From Verrucomicrobiaceae bacterium (lineage in GTDB: Bacteria; Verrucomicrobiota; Verrucomicrobiia; Verrucomicrobiales; Verrucomicrobiaceae), in NCBI GenBank assembly GCA_019694165.1, contig JAIBCL010000014.1:1-64000 (forward strand): a stretch of 64,000 nucleotides of DNA, in the 5' to 3' direction. The translations under genes and the position numbers were made by a program. The notes beneath the pieces were generated by a model. It made no database searches. It saw nothing but the letters and a program-made list of their open reading frames with translations, and was not told the origin of the DNA. This document shows positions 44,326-56,400 of this stretch, piece by piece (position 1 is the stretch's first letter; each line of letters starts with the position of its first letter).

Positions 44326-44353
44326 ATTTTAGTGAGATTTACCATAATTACAA
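44326..44353 (-). promoter_or_regulatory. Sigma-70-like promoter of giant 1
   Basis: On the minus strand TTGTAA (44348-44353) and TAAAAT (44326-44331, 5 of 6 to consensus) are 16 bases apart. Transcription would begin near 44319, about 48 bases before the ATG at 44270. The element overlaps the more upstream in-frame ATG at 44345, which is therefore unlikely to be used. It lies in the short gap after giant 2's stop codon. Confidence 0.55.
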
Positions 44354-44444
44354 GAATAAACGGGACCGAAGAGTGCCTTTCTGGCTGGGGCTGCCACCTT
44401 CATGGTCGTGATTTGTGATCCGTCGTCCGCTCCCCTCTTTGTTC

Positions 44445-47400
44445 TCAAGGTGCGGGCTGCACCCACCCGGATGCCCCGTCAGTAGTGAGCACAAACGCAG
44501 CCCGGAAGGCACGGAACACGTCCTCCTGGCCCAAATCGGGCAGGCCAGCATCCCCTTCGGATGTCCAGAAGCTGCCGGAGATCCCCGAGTCGAGCAGGAA
44601 TCGGTTCTGGTAGCCGCTGACTCCCGGCGTGTCGTCGCCGAGCCAGATGCGGATGCGGTCAGCGCTGCTCGAGGCTGGGGAAGCGGCGAATCCGTTCCCG
44701 ACGGTCATAGCGCGGTCAGCCGGACTCTGATCGACGGGCCAGCCAGATCCCACAAGCTGGGCACCCTCCTTCAGCGGCAGGGCGAACTTCGTGCCACGCA
44801 CTTCTCCGATGAGCAGCAGGTTCACTGCCTGCGTGCGCGGATGCACCATCACACCTTCCGCCGGGCCGATGACTCTCGCGCCGGTGTCGGTGAGCGTGGC
44901 ATCGCCGCTCTTCACCCAGCGCGCGCCGCTGTTGGCGCTGTAGAGCCAGTTGACCTGGAAGGAGCCGGTCGCTCCGTCGAAGAACATCACACGATCAGCG
45001 CTGCTGGATACACCCGCAGCCTGGAAGATCGAGGTCGGGAAGATCGTGCCGATGGTCCAGTGCTCCCTCACCACGATCCGTGCACCGGCCAGCGTCGCCG
45101 GCACGGACGGCAGCGTGTTCGCGGCCGCCTCGGCATCGAGCGCGATACCGGCGGCGGAGCTTGCAGCCTCGTCGATTTCAAAGCGATGACCTTCATTCGT
45201 GCCGCTGATGACTTCGACGAAGAACTCGCGCCCCGCGGCAAGGGCCGCCTTGAAGCTGCCAGCACCGACCGCTGTGGCGATGTCGAGAATGTTCCCACTC
45301 ACTCCATCGACCTTGCCGGCGAAGATTTCCTCCTTGAGCAGCGGCATGGAGAATGTCTGCGATCCCGCAGCCAGCTCCCGGCGACTCCATGCGAATGTGG
45401 GCGTCCTGCTGGCGGCCTCGGCGGTGCCGTTTTGGTCGGCATCGAGCGCCACCTTCAGCCTCACCCAGCCGGTTGCCGCGTCTGCAAAGACGGATGCGCC
45501 TTCGAGATCGGCAAAGCGGACGCTTTCGGTGCCGTCATTGTTCGAGGTGACCGCCGGTGTGATCGACAGCGTGCTCCATGATCCCGCTGCAGCCGCACCT
45601 TCGAGCGTGTAGGTCACGTCATGATGTCCGGCGGTCGGGCGAACCATCACCGCATCGACGTGGCCCGTCTGCGTGTTTTCCTCGATCCAGAAGCGGCGTG
45701 CGGCCATGCCGCTGCCAGGCTTCATGCCGAGCGCATATTCGAGGAGGTTGTCATAGAGGTCGCCGTCCGGATTGTCCCCTGCCCCGTTCGCACCGCCTAG
45801 CGTGTTCTGCGACTGCCAGCCCGCGAATGTGTCAGGGGTGATGCACTGCAGGAAGTCGATGCCGTCGACCTTCGTGTCCGTAATGGTGATGGAAGTGCAC
45901 TCTTTGTCGCCGCCATCGGTGTCGTAAGCGGCCACGGCACCCGGCAGCACCGACTGCACGACGAGGTAGTCACCCGGCGGGACGTTTTTGAATTCGTAGC
46001 TGCCGCTCGCACCTGTGTCGGCGACGGCCACCGCGTTCATCTCCTCCGTCTGGAGCGTGCCGTCGGCGTTCGCATCCGAGTAGAGCGACACAGTCACGCC
46101 GGTGAGCGGCTGGTCGTTCGTCGAAGGCGTAGCCGTCGGCGAAAGCGAGCGCTTGACGTAGCCGGCCAGCGGGAAGCCCACCGTGCCGGTCGGATAGAAG
46201 CCGAGGTCGATCGTCAGATCGGCATTGGCATCGTATGCGTTGTCACTTGTGGAGTTGTAACCCGTCTCACCACTGCCCGTGGTGGGCGCGGCACCGACTG
46301 TCAGCGTAAAGACATTCGTGCTCACACCTGTCACCACCGGCTTCGGCGTCTCGAGGCAGTTCTGGTCGGCATTGTCATCTGTCGGGGACGTTGCCGTGGT
46401 CTCCAGCGTCGGCCTCGTATTTTCCAAGGCAGCGCCCGTGCCGAACTGCGACGGCGGCACGAAGACGAAGTAACTTCCCGGCAGCGCGTAGAACATGTAG
46501 AGGCCGCCGCCCGCAGTGGCAGTCGTTGCAACCGGAGCGGCCACCAGCGGATCCGCACCCGAGGCGAAGAGCTGCAGCGTCACGCCATCGACGACGGTGT
46601 CATTCGCCGCATCGTAGAAGCCGTTGTTGTTCACGTCCTTGAACACCAGGTTGCCAATGCCCACGGTCGGTGTGAGACCGATGTCGATGGTCAGTTCGCC
46701 GTCCGCATCGTCCCCGTCCACGCCCACGGCAGGCTCCGTGCCGCCAGCAAGAGCAAACTTCGGACTGCGCACCGGCGCGCCCATCGCGGTCTGCTGGCCG
46801 TTGTTGTCGTTGTCGATGCCGTTGTCCAGCGTGACCGGCGTGCCGCCCGTGCGGTAGTTCGTGAACGGCGGCGTGGGAATGCGCACGTAGTAGTTCGAGC
46901 CGACGGGCACATTGGTGAAGCTATAGATGCCGCTCGCGTTCGTGACCACGTCAGTGGCGATCTTCGTGTCGTCTCCACCGCCGTTTTCTTCATTGCCATT
47001 CACGCCGGCGGACCACAGCTCGACGGTCACGCCCGCAAGGCCGCTTTCACCCGTGTCCTTCACGCCGTTGTTGTTCGCGTCCGACCACACAAGGTTTCCT
47101 ACCCTCAGGCTGCGGACATTGATGGACACGGCGCGCGTGCCCTGGCAGCCCACGGAATCCGTCGCACGAAGCGTGAAGCTCGTGGTGCCCGTCGCATTCG
47201 GCGTGCCGGAAATGACGCCGGTGTTCGAGTCCAGCGCGGCCCACGCCGGCAGACTGCCCACGCTCACCGCGTAGGTCACGGTGCCGATGTTGCCCGTTGT
47301 GGTGATCGTCTGGCTGTAAGGAGTGTTTACGAAGCCGTCCGCAAGCGATGTCGGACTCACAGTGATGGTCGGGCACGCGCGGAAGCCGAAGTCGATGGTG

Positions 47401-50400
47401 TTCTCCGCATTGCCCGTGCCACCGGCGCCCGGCTCGCCGCCCGCGGTCAAGGTGAACGCCGGACTCGTCGCGGCAGTGCCCTGTGTGGCCTGAATGCCGT
47501 TGCTGTCGTTGTCCACGCCATTGTCGGAGTTCACCACCGTCGTGGCGAGCGGATAGGTGCCGCTCGGTGTGACGCGCACCTTGTAGCTGCCTGCGGTGTA
47601 AACCGTGAAGCCGTAGATGCCGCTCGCGTTGGTCGTCGTGCTGGTGATCACCGCGTTCGTCGTGCCGTTGAGCAGTTCGACGAGCAGGCCGCTGATGCCG
47701 CTTTCCGTCGCACTGTCGTAGGTGCCGTTCAAATTCGTATCCGCCCACACGAGGTTGCCCACGTTGATTCCGGTGAAGAGGCCGAAGTCCACGGTCATGT
47801 TCGTGTTCGCGTCCGTGTCGCCGTCGGTGGTGGACTCGGCGCCGATGGCGAGATTGATCTTCGGACTGATCAAGGCCGTGCCGATCGCTCCGGGCTGTGA
47901 GCCGTCATTGTTGTTGTCCACGTTGTTGTCCGTCGTGGCGGGCGTGCCGCCGGGGATCGTAGCGCTGGAGAGCGGCGTCGCCTTGATGAAGTAGTCCGCC
48001 GGGCTGAGTCCCCCAAAGCTGTAGAGACCGCCGCCGCTGGTGGTCTTCGTGCCCACGAGCACATCGTCACCGTTGTTCACGATGCCGTCCGCACCCGGCG
48101 TGTAGAGCTGCACGGTCACGCCGTCGAGGCCGGACTCGCCGGCATCCTTGGTGCCGTTGTTGTTCGTGTCCGTCCACACGAGGTTTCCGATCGTGAGGCC
48201 CTGCGCGATGGTCACCGTGTAGTCTTCCACTTCGCCGTTGCCGCTGGCACCGGTCGGGCCGGGCGTAATGGTGCTCGTAAGACGGAAGCGCACGCCGCGG
48301 CCTGAGCCGATGCTCGCGCCGGCGGGCACGGTGAAGGCCACGTTCTGCGTCGCGCCGCTCGTGCCGGTGGCGATCACCACATCGCTGGCGATCTGCTCGC
48401 CAGCGTCGGCGAGGGAGCCGTTGTTGTTGTAGTCGATCCACGCATTGAGATAGGCGGGCGAGCCGCTCGTGTTCGTCACCACCACCGGGATCGTCACGCT
48501 CGCGCTCGTGTTGATCGAGGCGGGCATCGTCACGCCGTCTTCGTCGTCGCTGCCGGTCGTGTCGTCGCCCGAGGCGGCGGTGTTCTTGGTCGCGGCATAC
48601 TCGGTGTCCGTCGTCGCGCCGATCTTGACAGTGGAGATCATTGTGCTGCTTGCGTCAGCAAAGGTGGCAAAGTCGCCGAAGTCGGTGGTCGGCAGAACGA
48701 TCGTAGTGATATAGTCCTCCACTTCGCCGTTGCCGCTGGCTCCGGTGGCGGTGGTGGTGTTCACGTCGGTGAGGCGCACGCGCACGCCGGTGGAGCCGAG
48801 GCTCGCACCCACGGGCACGGTGAAGTTGATCACCGAGTTGAGCGCGTTGGTGCCGTTGGCGATGGCCTGGTTCGCCGCGATCTGCTCGCCCGCGTCGGCA
48901 AAGGAGCCGTTGCGGTTGAAGTCGATCCACATGTTCAGGTAGCCGGCCACTCCGCTGAGGTTCGTGCAGTTCACAGTGATGCTGCCGGGCGCGCCCTGCG
49001 TGAGGGTGGCGGGCACGGTCACTCCGTCTTCGTCATCGCTGCCGGTGGTGTCATCGCCCGTCGCTCCGGTGTTCAGCGTGGAGACGTATTCAGTATCCGA
49101 GAGCGCGCCGATGCGCAGGTTCGAGCTGGCCGTGCTCCACGCATCGGCCGCGCCGTTCCAATCGCCGAAGTCGGTGGTCGGCACCGCGATGGTCGTCGCA
49201 TAGTCTTCCACTTCCCCGATGCCGCCGCTCGATCCGGTCGCGCCGGGCGAGATGGTGTTCGTGAGGCGGAAGCGCAGGCCGAGCGGCGTGTTCGTCACCG
49301 CCGTCGCCGGCACCGTGAAGCTGAGGTTCTGCGTCGCGCCCGTGGTGCCGGTGGCGATGGAGACATTCGTGGCGACTTGCTCGCCCGCGTCGAAGGCGCC
49401 GTTGTTGTTGTAGTCGATCCAGGCGTTGAGGTAGGCCGCCGCACCCGTGGTGTTCGTCACTACGACCGGGATGGTGGCTGGTGCTCCGGCGGTCATCGAC
49501 GGCAGCGTCACGCCGTCTTCGTCATCGCCGCCAGTGTTGTCGTCGCCGCTGGCCGTTCCATTCCGCGTGGAAACGTATTCCGTGTCAACCAGGGCGCCCA
49601 TTAGCAGCGTGGCATCCGCAGTGGACCAAGCGTCGGCGAAGCCGATGAAGTCACCGAAATCCGACGGCGGCGCGGTGATCGTCGTCACATAGTCTTCGAC
49701 TTCGCCATTGCCGCTCGCGCCGGTCGGGCCGGTGGTGTTTACGCTCGTGAGGCGCACGCGCACGCCGAGGCTCTGACCCGTCACCGCCGCGGGTGAAACG
49801 GTGATGCTCAGATTCTGCGTCGCGCCTGCCGTGCCATCGGCGATGAGCACATTCGTCGCCACCTGCTCGCCCGCATCGGCCAGCGACCCGTTGCGGTTGT
49901 AATCGATCCATACGTTCAGATAGGCCGGTGCACCGGTGGTATTCGTCACCACCACCGGAATCGTAGCCGGCGCGCCTGCCGTCATCGAGGGCAGCGTCAC
50001 GCCATCCTCGTCATCGCTGCCCGTAGTATCGTCACCATTGGCCGAGGTGTTCACGGTCTGCGCGTATTCGGTATCGACCAGCGTGCCGATCTTCAAGCCG
50101 GCCACCACCGTGCTGCTCGCACTTGCAAAGCTGGAGAAGTCCCCGAAGTCCGTCGTCGGCGGACTGATGTTCACCACGTAATCTTCCACCTCGCCGCTGC
50201 CGCCGAGCGTGCCCGTCGCACCGGGCGTGGCCGTCGAGGTCAGGCGGAAGCGTGCGCCCAGGTTCGTGCCCGTCGTGGCCGTGGCCGGCACCGTGATGTT
50301 GATGTTCTGCGTCGCCCCGCTCGTGGTGTTGGCGATGTTGACGTTCGCCGCGATCTGCTCGCCGGTGTCGAACGCGCCGTTGTTGTTGTAGTCGATCCAC

Positions 50401-53400
50401 GCGTTCAGATAAGCCGTGGCGCCGGTGTTGTTCGTCACCACCACCGGGATCGTCGCCGGACCGCCCGCCGTCATCGACGGCATGGTCACGCCGTCTTCAT
50501 CATCGCTGCCGGTGTTGTCATCACCCGTGGCCGTCGCGTCCTTCGTCGCGCTGTACTCGCCGTCCGTCGTCGCGCCCAGCTTGATGTTCGCGCTGATGCC
50601 GTTCGATGCGTCGGCAAAGCCGCTGAAGTCGCCGAAGTCCGTGGTCGGCGCGGCGATGTTCACCACGTAGTCCTCCACCTCGCCGTTGCCGCTCGCGCCG
50701 GTCGGGCCGGTCGTGTTCACGCTCGTGAGACGGAAGCGGGCGCCGATGTTCAGGCCGGTGACCGCGTTGGCAGGCACGGTGATGCTGATGTTCTGCGTCG
50801 CGCTCGTGGTGCCGTTGGCGACGGCCACATTGCTCGCGATCTGCTCACCCGCATCGGCCAGGGAGCCGTTGTTGTTGTAATCGACCCACGCGTTGAGATA
50901 CGCAGCCGCGCCACTGTTGTTCGTCACGATCACCGGGATGGTGGCCGGCGCACCCGCAGTGAGCGAAGGCATCGTCACGGCGTCTTCGTCATCGCTGCCG
51001 GTGTTGTCGTCCCCGTTCGCCGAGGTGTTCACCGTCTGCGCGTACTCGGTGTCGGTCAGCGCGCCGAGCTTCAGTGTGCTGTTGCGCGTGCTGCTGGCGC
51101 TGGCAAAGCCGGAGAAGTCGCCGAAGTCCGTGGTCGGCGCGGCGATGTTCACCACGTAGTCCTCCACCTCGCCGCTGCCGCCGAGCGTGCCCGTCGCACC
51201 GGGCGTGGCCGTCGAGGTCAGGCGGAAGCGTGCGCCCAGGTTCGTGCCCGTCGTGACCGTGGCCGGCACCGTGATGTTGATGTTCTGCGTCGCCCCGCTC
51301 GTGGTGTTGGCGATGTTGATGTTCGCCGCGATCTGCTCGCCGGTGTCGAACGCGCCGTTGTTGTTGTAGTCGATCCACGCGTTCAGATAAGCCGTGGCGC
51401 CGGTGTTGTTCGTCACCACCACCGGGATCGTCGCCGGACCGCCCGCCGTCATCGACGGCATGGTCACGCCGTCTTCATCATCGCTGCCGGTGTTGTCATC
51501 ACCCGTGGCCGTCGCGTCCTTCGTCGCGCTGTACTCGCCGTCCGTCGTCGCGCCCAGCTTGATGTTCGCGCTGATGCCGTTCGATGCGTCGGCAAAGCCG
51601 CTGAAGTCGCCGAAGTCCGTGGTCGGCGCGGCGATGTTCACCACGTAGTCCTCCACCTCGCCGTTGCCGCTCGCGCCGGTCGGGCCGGTCGTGTTCACGC
51701 TCGTGAGACGGAAGCGGGCGCCGATGTTCAGTCCGGTCACCGCGCTGGCAGGCACGGTGATGCTGATGTTCTGCGTCGCGCTCGTGGTGCCGTTGGCGAC
51801 GGCCACATTGCTCGCGATCTGCTCGCCCGCATCAGCCAGCGAACCGTTGTTGTTCCAATCGATCCACGCATTCAGGTAAGCCCCCGCTCCCGTGTTGTTG
51901 GTGACCACGACCGGAATGGTCGCGGGTGCACCGGCGGTCAGGGATGGCATCGTCACCGCATCTTCGTCATCGCTGCCGGTGTTGTCGTCGCCGTTCGCCG
52001 AGGTGTTGGCCGTCTGCGCGTATTCGGTATCGACGAGCGCACCCAGCTTGAGGTTCGAGTTCGCCGTGCTGCTGGCGCTGGCGAAGGTCGAGAAGTCGCC
52101 GAAGTCCGTGGTCGGCGCGGCAATGTTCACCACGTAGTCCTCGACCTCACCGATGCTGGCGCTGTTCCCCGTCGCCCCTGGTGTTGCGTTGGCCGTGAAA
52201 CGGAAGCGCACGCCGACGTTCGTGCCGGTGACTGCCGTGGCCGGCACGGTGATGTTGATGTTCTGGGTCGCACCGCTGGTGGTATTCGCAATGTTCACGT
52301 TCGTGGCGATCTGCTCGCCCGAGTCGGTCAGCACGCCGTTGTTGTTGAAGTCGATCCATGCGTTCAGATAAGCCACCGCGCCGCTCGTGTTTGTCACCAC
52401 CACCGGGATGGTCGCAGGCGCGCCCGCCGTCATCGACGGCAGCGTCACGCCGTCCTCGTCATCGGTGCTCGTGTTGTCGTCACCGCTGGCCGTCGCGTCC
52501 TTTGTGGCCGCATACTCGGCATCGACCAGCGCGCCCATGCGGAGTGAAGTGCTCGTCGTGTTCGACGCGTCGGCAAAGCCGTTGAAGTCGCCGAAATCCG
52601 TGCTCGGCGAGAGGATGCCGACGGCGTAGTCCTCCACCTCGCCCACTCCGCTTGGGCCGGTGGCACCGGGTGCCAGCACGTCGGTGATCCGGAAGCGCGC
52701 GCCCACATTCGACGTGGTCACCGCGTTGGTGGGCACGGTGAAGATCACGTTCTGCGTCCCCGCGCTCGTGCCATTAGAGATGGCGATGCTCGCGGCTATC
52801 TGCTCGCCAGAATCGGTCAGCACGCCGTTGTTGTTGAAGTCGATCCAAGCGTTCAGATAAGCCACCGCGCCGCTCGTGTTCGTCACCGTCACCGGCAGCG
52901 TCACCGTCTGACCCGCCGTGACCGTCGGGAAGGTCACGCCGTCTTCGTCATCGGTGCCGCTCGTGTCATCCGCCTGCGCCGTCACATTCGGAGTCAGCGC
53001 CGCCTCGGCATCCGGTGCCGTCGCACCGAGATAAATGGTCGTGCTCACATTGCTCGTCGCCGCCGCAAAGCCGTTGAAGTCCCCGAAGTCGGTGATCGCC
53101 GCCAGCACGGGAACCGCATAGTCTTCCACCTCGCCATTGCCGCTGGCACCGGTCGATGTGGTCGTGTTCACGTCGGTAAGGCGGAAGCGCGCGCCCACCG
53201 TCGCCACCGTCGCCGTCGCCGGCACCGTGATGTTGATGGTCTGGTTGCTGTTCGTCGTGCCCGCAGCGATGGCCACGTTCGCGGCGATCTGCTCGCCAGC
53301 GTCGGTGAGCACACCGTTGTTGTTCCAGTCGATCCACGCGTTGAGGTAGGCCGCCGCGCCGGTCGTATTGGTCACATTCACCGTGATCGCCGCCGGCTGC

Positions 53401-56400
53401 GCCTGGCGCAGCGTCGGGAAGGTCACCGCGTCTTCGTCGTCGATGCCGAAGCTGTCGTCGCCCGTGGCGGTGGCATCCTTCTTCGCGGTGTATTCGGTGT
53501 CCGTCGTCGCGCCGAGCTTGATGGTGCCGACCATCGTGCTCGAAGCATCGACGAAGGTGGAAAGGTCGCCGAAGTCCGTGGTCGGCATGAAGAGGCCGAA
53601 GTCGATGGTGTTCTCCGTGTTCGTCGCGCCCGTGGTGCCCGGCTCGCCGCCCGCCGTGAGATTGAAGGCGAACGACGTGGACGTCTGGCCCTGCACGGCC
53701 TGCGTGCCATCGCTGTTGTTGTCCGTGCCGTTGTCCGTGCCAACGATCGTGCTCGCCATCGGATACCCTGTCGGAGGCGTCACGCGCACCTTGTAGCTGC
53801 CGGCGGTGTAAACCGTGAAGGCGTAATTGCCGCTGGCATTGGTCGTCGTGCTGGTGATCACGGCGTTTGTGCCGCCATTGAGCAGATCCACGGCCACGCC
53901 GCTGATGCCGCTCTCCGTCCCGCTGTCATACGTTCCGTTGTTGTTCAGGTCGTTGAACACGAGATTGCCCACCGTGAAGCCGGTGAACAGACCGAAGTCC
54001 ACCGAGAAGTTTGTGTTCGCATCCGTGTCCCCGTCGGTGATCGATTCACCGTTGTAGGCGAGGTTGATCTTCGGGCTGAACAGCGCGGTGTTCAGGCCGC
54101 CGGGCTGCGAGCCGTCGTTGTTGTTGTCCACGTTGTTGTCCGTCGTGACCGGCGTGCCCGACGTCAGCGGGTAAGTGGCGTTCGGCGTGACTTTCACGAA
54201 GTAATCACCCGCCACAAGACTGGTGAAGCTGTAGCCACCGCTCGCGCTCGTGGTCGTCGTGCTCACGAGCACATCGTCAGCCGTGTTCACGAGTCCATCG
54301 ACTCCGGGCCTGTAGAGCTGCACAGTGATGCCGCTGATGCCGACTTCGGTGCCGTCCTTCACGCCGTTGTTGTTCACGTCGTTCCAGACAAGATTGCCGA
54401 TGCTCAGGCTCGGATTGATCGTCACCACATAGTCTTCGATCTCACCCGTGCCGACCGCGCCCGTCGGAGCGGTGACGGCCTGATCGGTGAGGCGGAAACG
54501 CACGCCGCGCTGCGCGCCCGCGCTCGCCGCCACCGGCACGGTGAAGGTGATGTTCTGCGTGGTCGCGCTCGCGCCCGTGGCGATGGTGCGCACGGCTTCG
54601 AGGCGCTCGCCGGTAGGCGCGGTGGACTGGTTGAAGACGGTGTCGTTGAAGATGCCGTCGTTGTTGAAGTCGATCCAGGCGTTGAGATAGGCGTTTGCAC
54701 CGCTGTTGTTGAAGACGCTCACCGGGATGGTCACGGGGTTTGCCTGCGTGATGCTCGCGGGCATGGTCACGCCGTCTTCATCCGCGCCGTCCGCTGTCGC
54801 GCCGGCGTCAGGCACCACGCTCACTTCAGCATCGACCGTCGCGCCTAGACGCAGGTTGCTGTTGAAGATGCTGCTCGTCGTGGTCGTCGCCGCACCGCCG
54901 CCGTTCCAGTCGCCGAGATCGGTGTTCGGCAGGATGACAATCGTGTAGCCCGCGCTGCCAGGGCAGCCGCTGCCATCGACGAGGCTGATCGTCGCGCTGT
55001 AGCTGCCGGGCGCGGCGGTCGGCGTTCCGCTGAAGAGGCCCGCGGAGGTGAGAGACAATCCAGTTGGCAGTCCTGTGGCGCTCCAAGTGTAGCTCGCGCG
55101 GCCGCCGGTGGCCGTCATGTTGAAGGAAGTGATGGCCACGCCTTTGACATACGGCCCGATGGCTGATGGCGTGATGGTGATGACAGGGCAGCCGACGGTG
55201 ATGGTGTAGCTGATGGTCTTCGAGCAGTTGTAGGCATCCGTGGCGGTGATGTTCAGCGTGCTGCTCTGCACCACGGTCGGCGTGCCGGTGATGGTGGCTG
55301 TCGTCGTTGTCACCGCCGGATTCCAGGTGAGGCCGGTCGGCATCGTTCCCGTGTAGCTCCAGGTGTAAGGCGCGGTGCCTCCCGCGGCGGTGAGCGTCAT
55401 CGTGCTCATCGTCGTATCCTGGACCAATGACAGCGGCGACGCGGTGGATGGTGACACCGTGACCGTCGGACACGTCGGTGCGATGGTGTAGCTAGGCGAG
55501 GTGCCCGTGCAGCCCAGCGCATCCGTGGCGCGCAGCGTGTAGGTATAGGAAGTCGTGTTGTTCGGAGTGCCGCTCACCGCGCCCGTGCCGGTGTTCAAAG
55601 TGGCCCAAGCCGGGATCGATCCCGAAGCCACGGACCAGACGATCGTGCCTGTGCCACCGGTGGCAGTGATCGTGCCGGTACTGTATGCAGTGCCAACGGT
55701 GGCCGGCCCGACCGAAGCCGGAGTGACCGAGATCGTCGGGCAGGCGCGGAAGCCGAAGTCGATGGTGTTCTCCGTGTTTGTCGTGCCCGCCGTCCCTGGC
55801 TCGCCGCCGGCAGTGAGCGTGAAGGCATACGACGTGCTCGCGGTGCCCACGTAGGACGGCGACTGCACGCCGTCGTTGTTGCTGTCCGTCGCAATGTCGG
55901 TGCCTGCCGACGATGAAGCCAGCGGATACGTGCCGTTCGGCGTCACGCGCACCTTGTAGCTGCCGGCGGCATAGACCGTGAAGCTGTAGTTCCCGCTGGC
56001 ATTCGTCGTCGTGCTGGAGATGACAGCGTTCGTGCCACCATTGAGCAGTTCGACGGTCAGGCCGCTGATGCCGCTCTCGGTGCCGCTTTCATAGGTGCCG
56101 TTGTTGTTCACGTCGTTGAACACCAGATTCCCCACCGTCATGCCGGTAAAGAGGCCGAAGTCCACGGTGTAGTTCGTGTTCGCATCGGTGTCACCATCGG
56201 TGATCGACTCGGCACCGTTTGCGAGGTTGATCTTCGGACTGATGAGCGCTGTGTTCAAGCCGCCGGGCTGTGCGCCGTCGTTGTTGTTATCGACGTTGTT
56301 GTCCGTCGCGGCAGGCGTGCCGGAAGTCATCGGATAAGTCGCGTTCGGCGTAACTTTCACATAGTAGTCTCCGGCCACCTGACCGGTGAAGCTATAGCCG

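Larger units (their letters stand above)
48200..53588 (-). repeat. Eleven-module GEVED tandem array in giant 2
   Basis: Eleven consecutive modules of about 163 residues (period near 489 bases). Each opens TDFGDFxxFADAS, has a KxGAxxDxEY strand, an acidic loop GDDNTGSDDEDGVTxP, the AYLNAWIDxNNNG loop, GARFRLT, and ends GEVEDYVVNI. GEVED is a named secreted-protein domain, probably an Ig-like sandwich. Confidence 0.9.

Noticed and set aside
44268..44345. Use of the ATG at 44345 as the start of giant 1
   Set aside because: It lies within the promoter spacer. Starting there would place 25 extra polar residues before an already long signal peptide N-region.
44329..44403. 24-codon frame in the gap between the giants (upstream ORF candidate)
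   Set aside because: It overlaps the promoter proposed for giant 1, has no ribosome binding site and is of a length expected by chance.
48200..53588. CRISPR-like periodicity in the GEVED region
   Set aside because: The period is about 489 bases and coding. There are no short repeats with unique spacers anywhere in the window.
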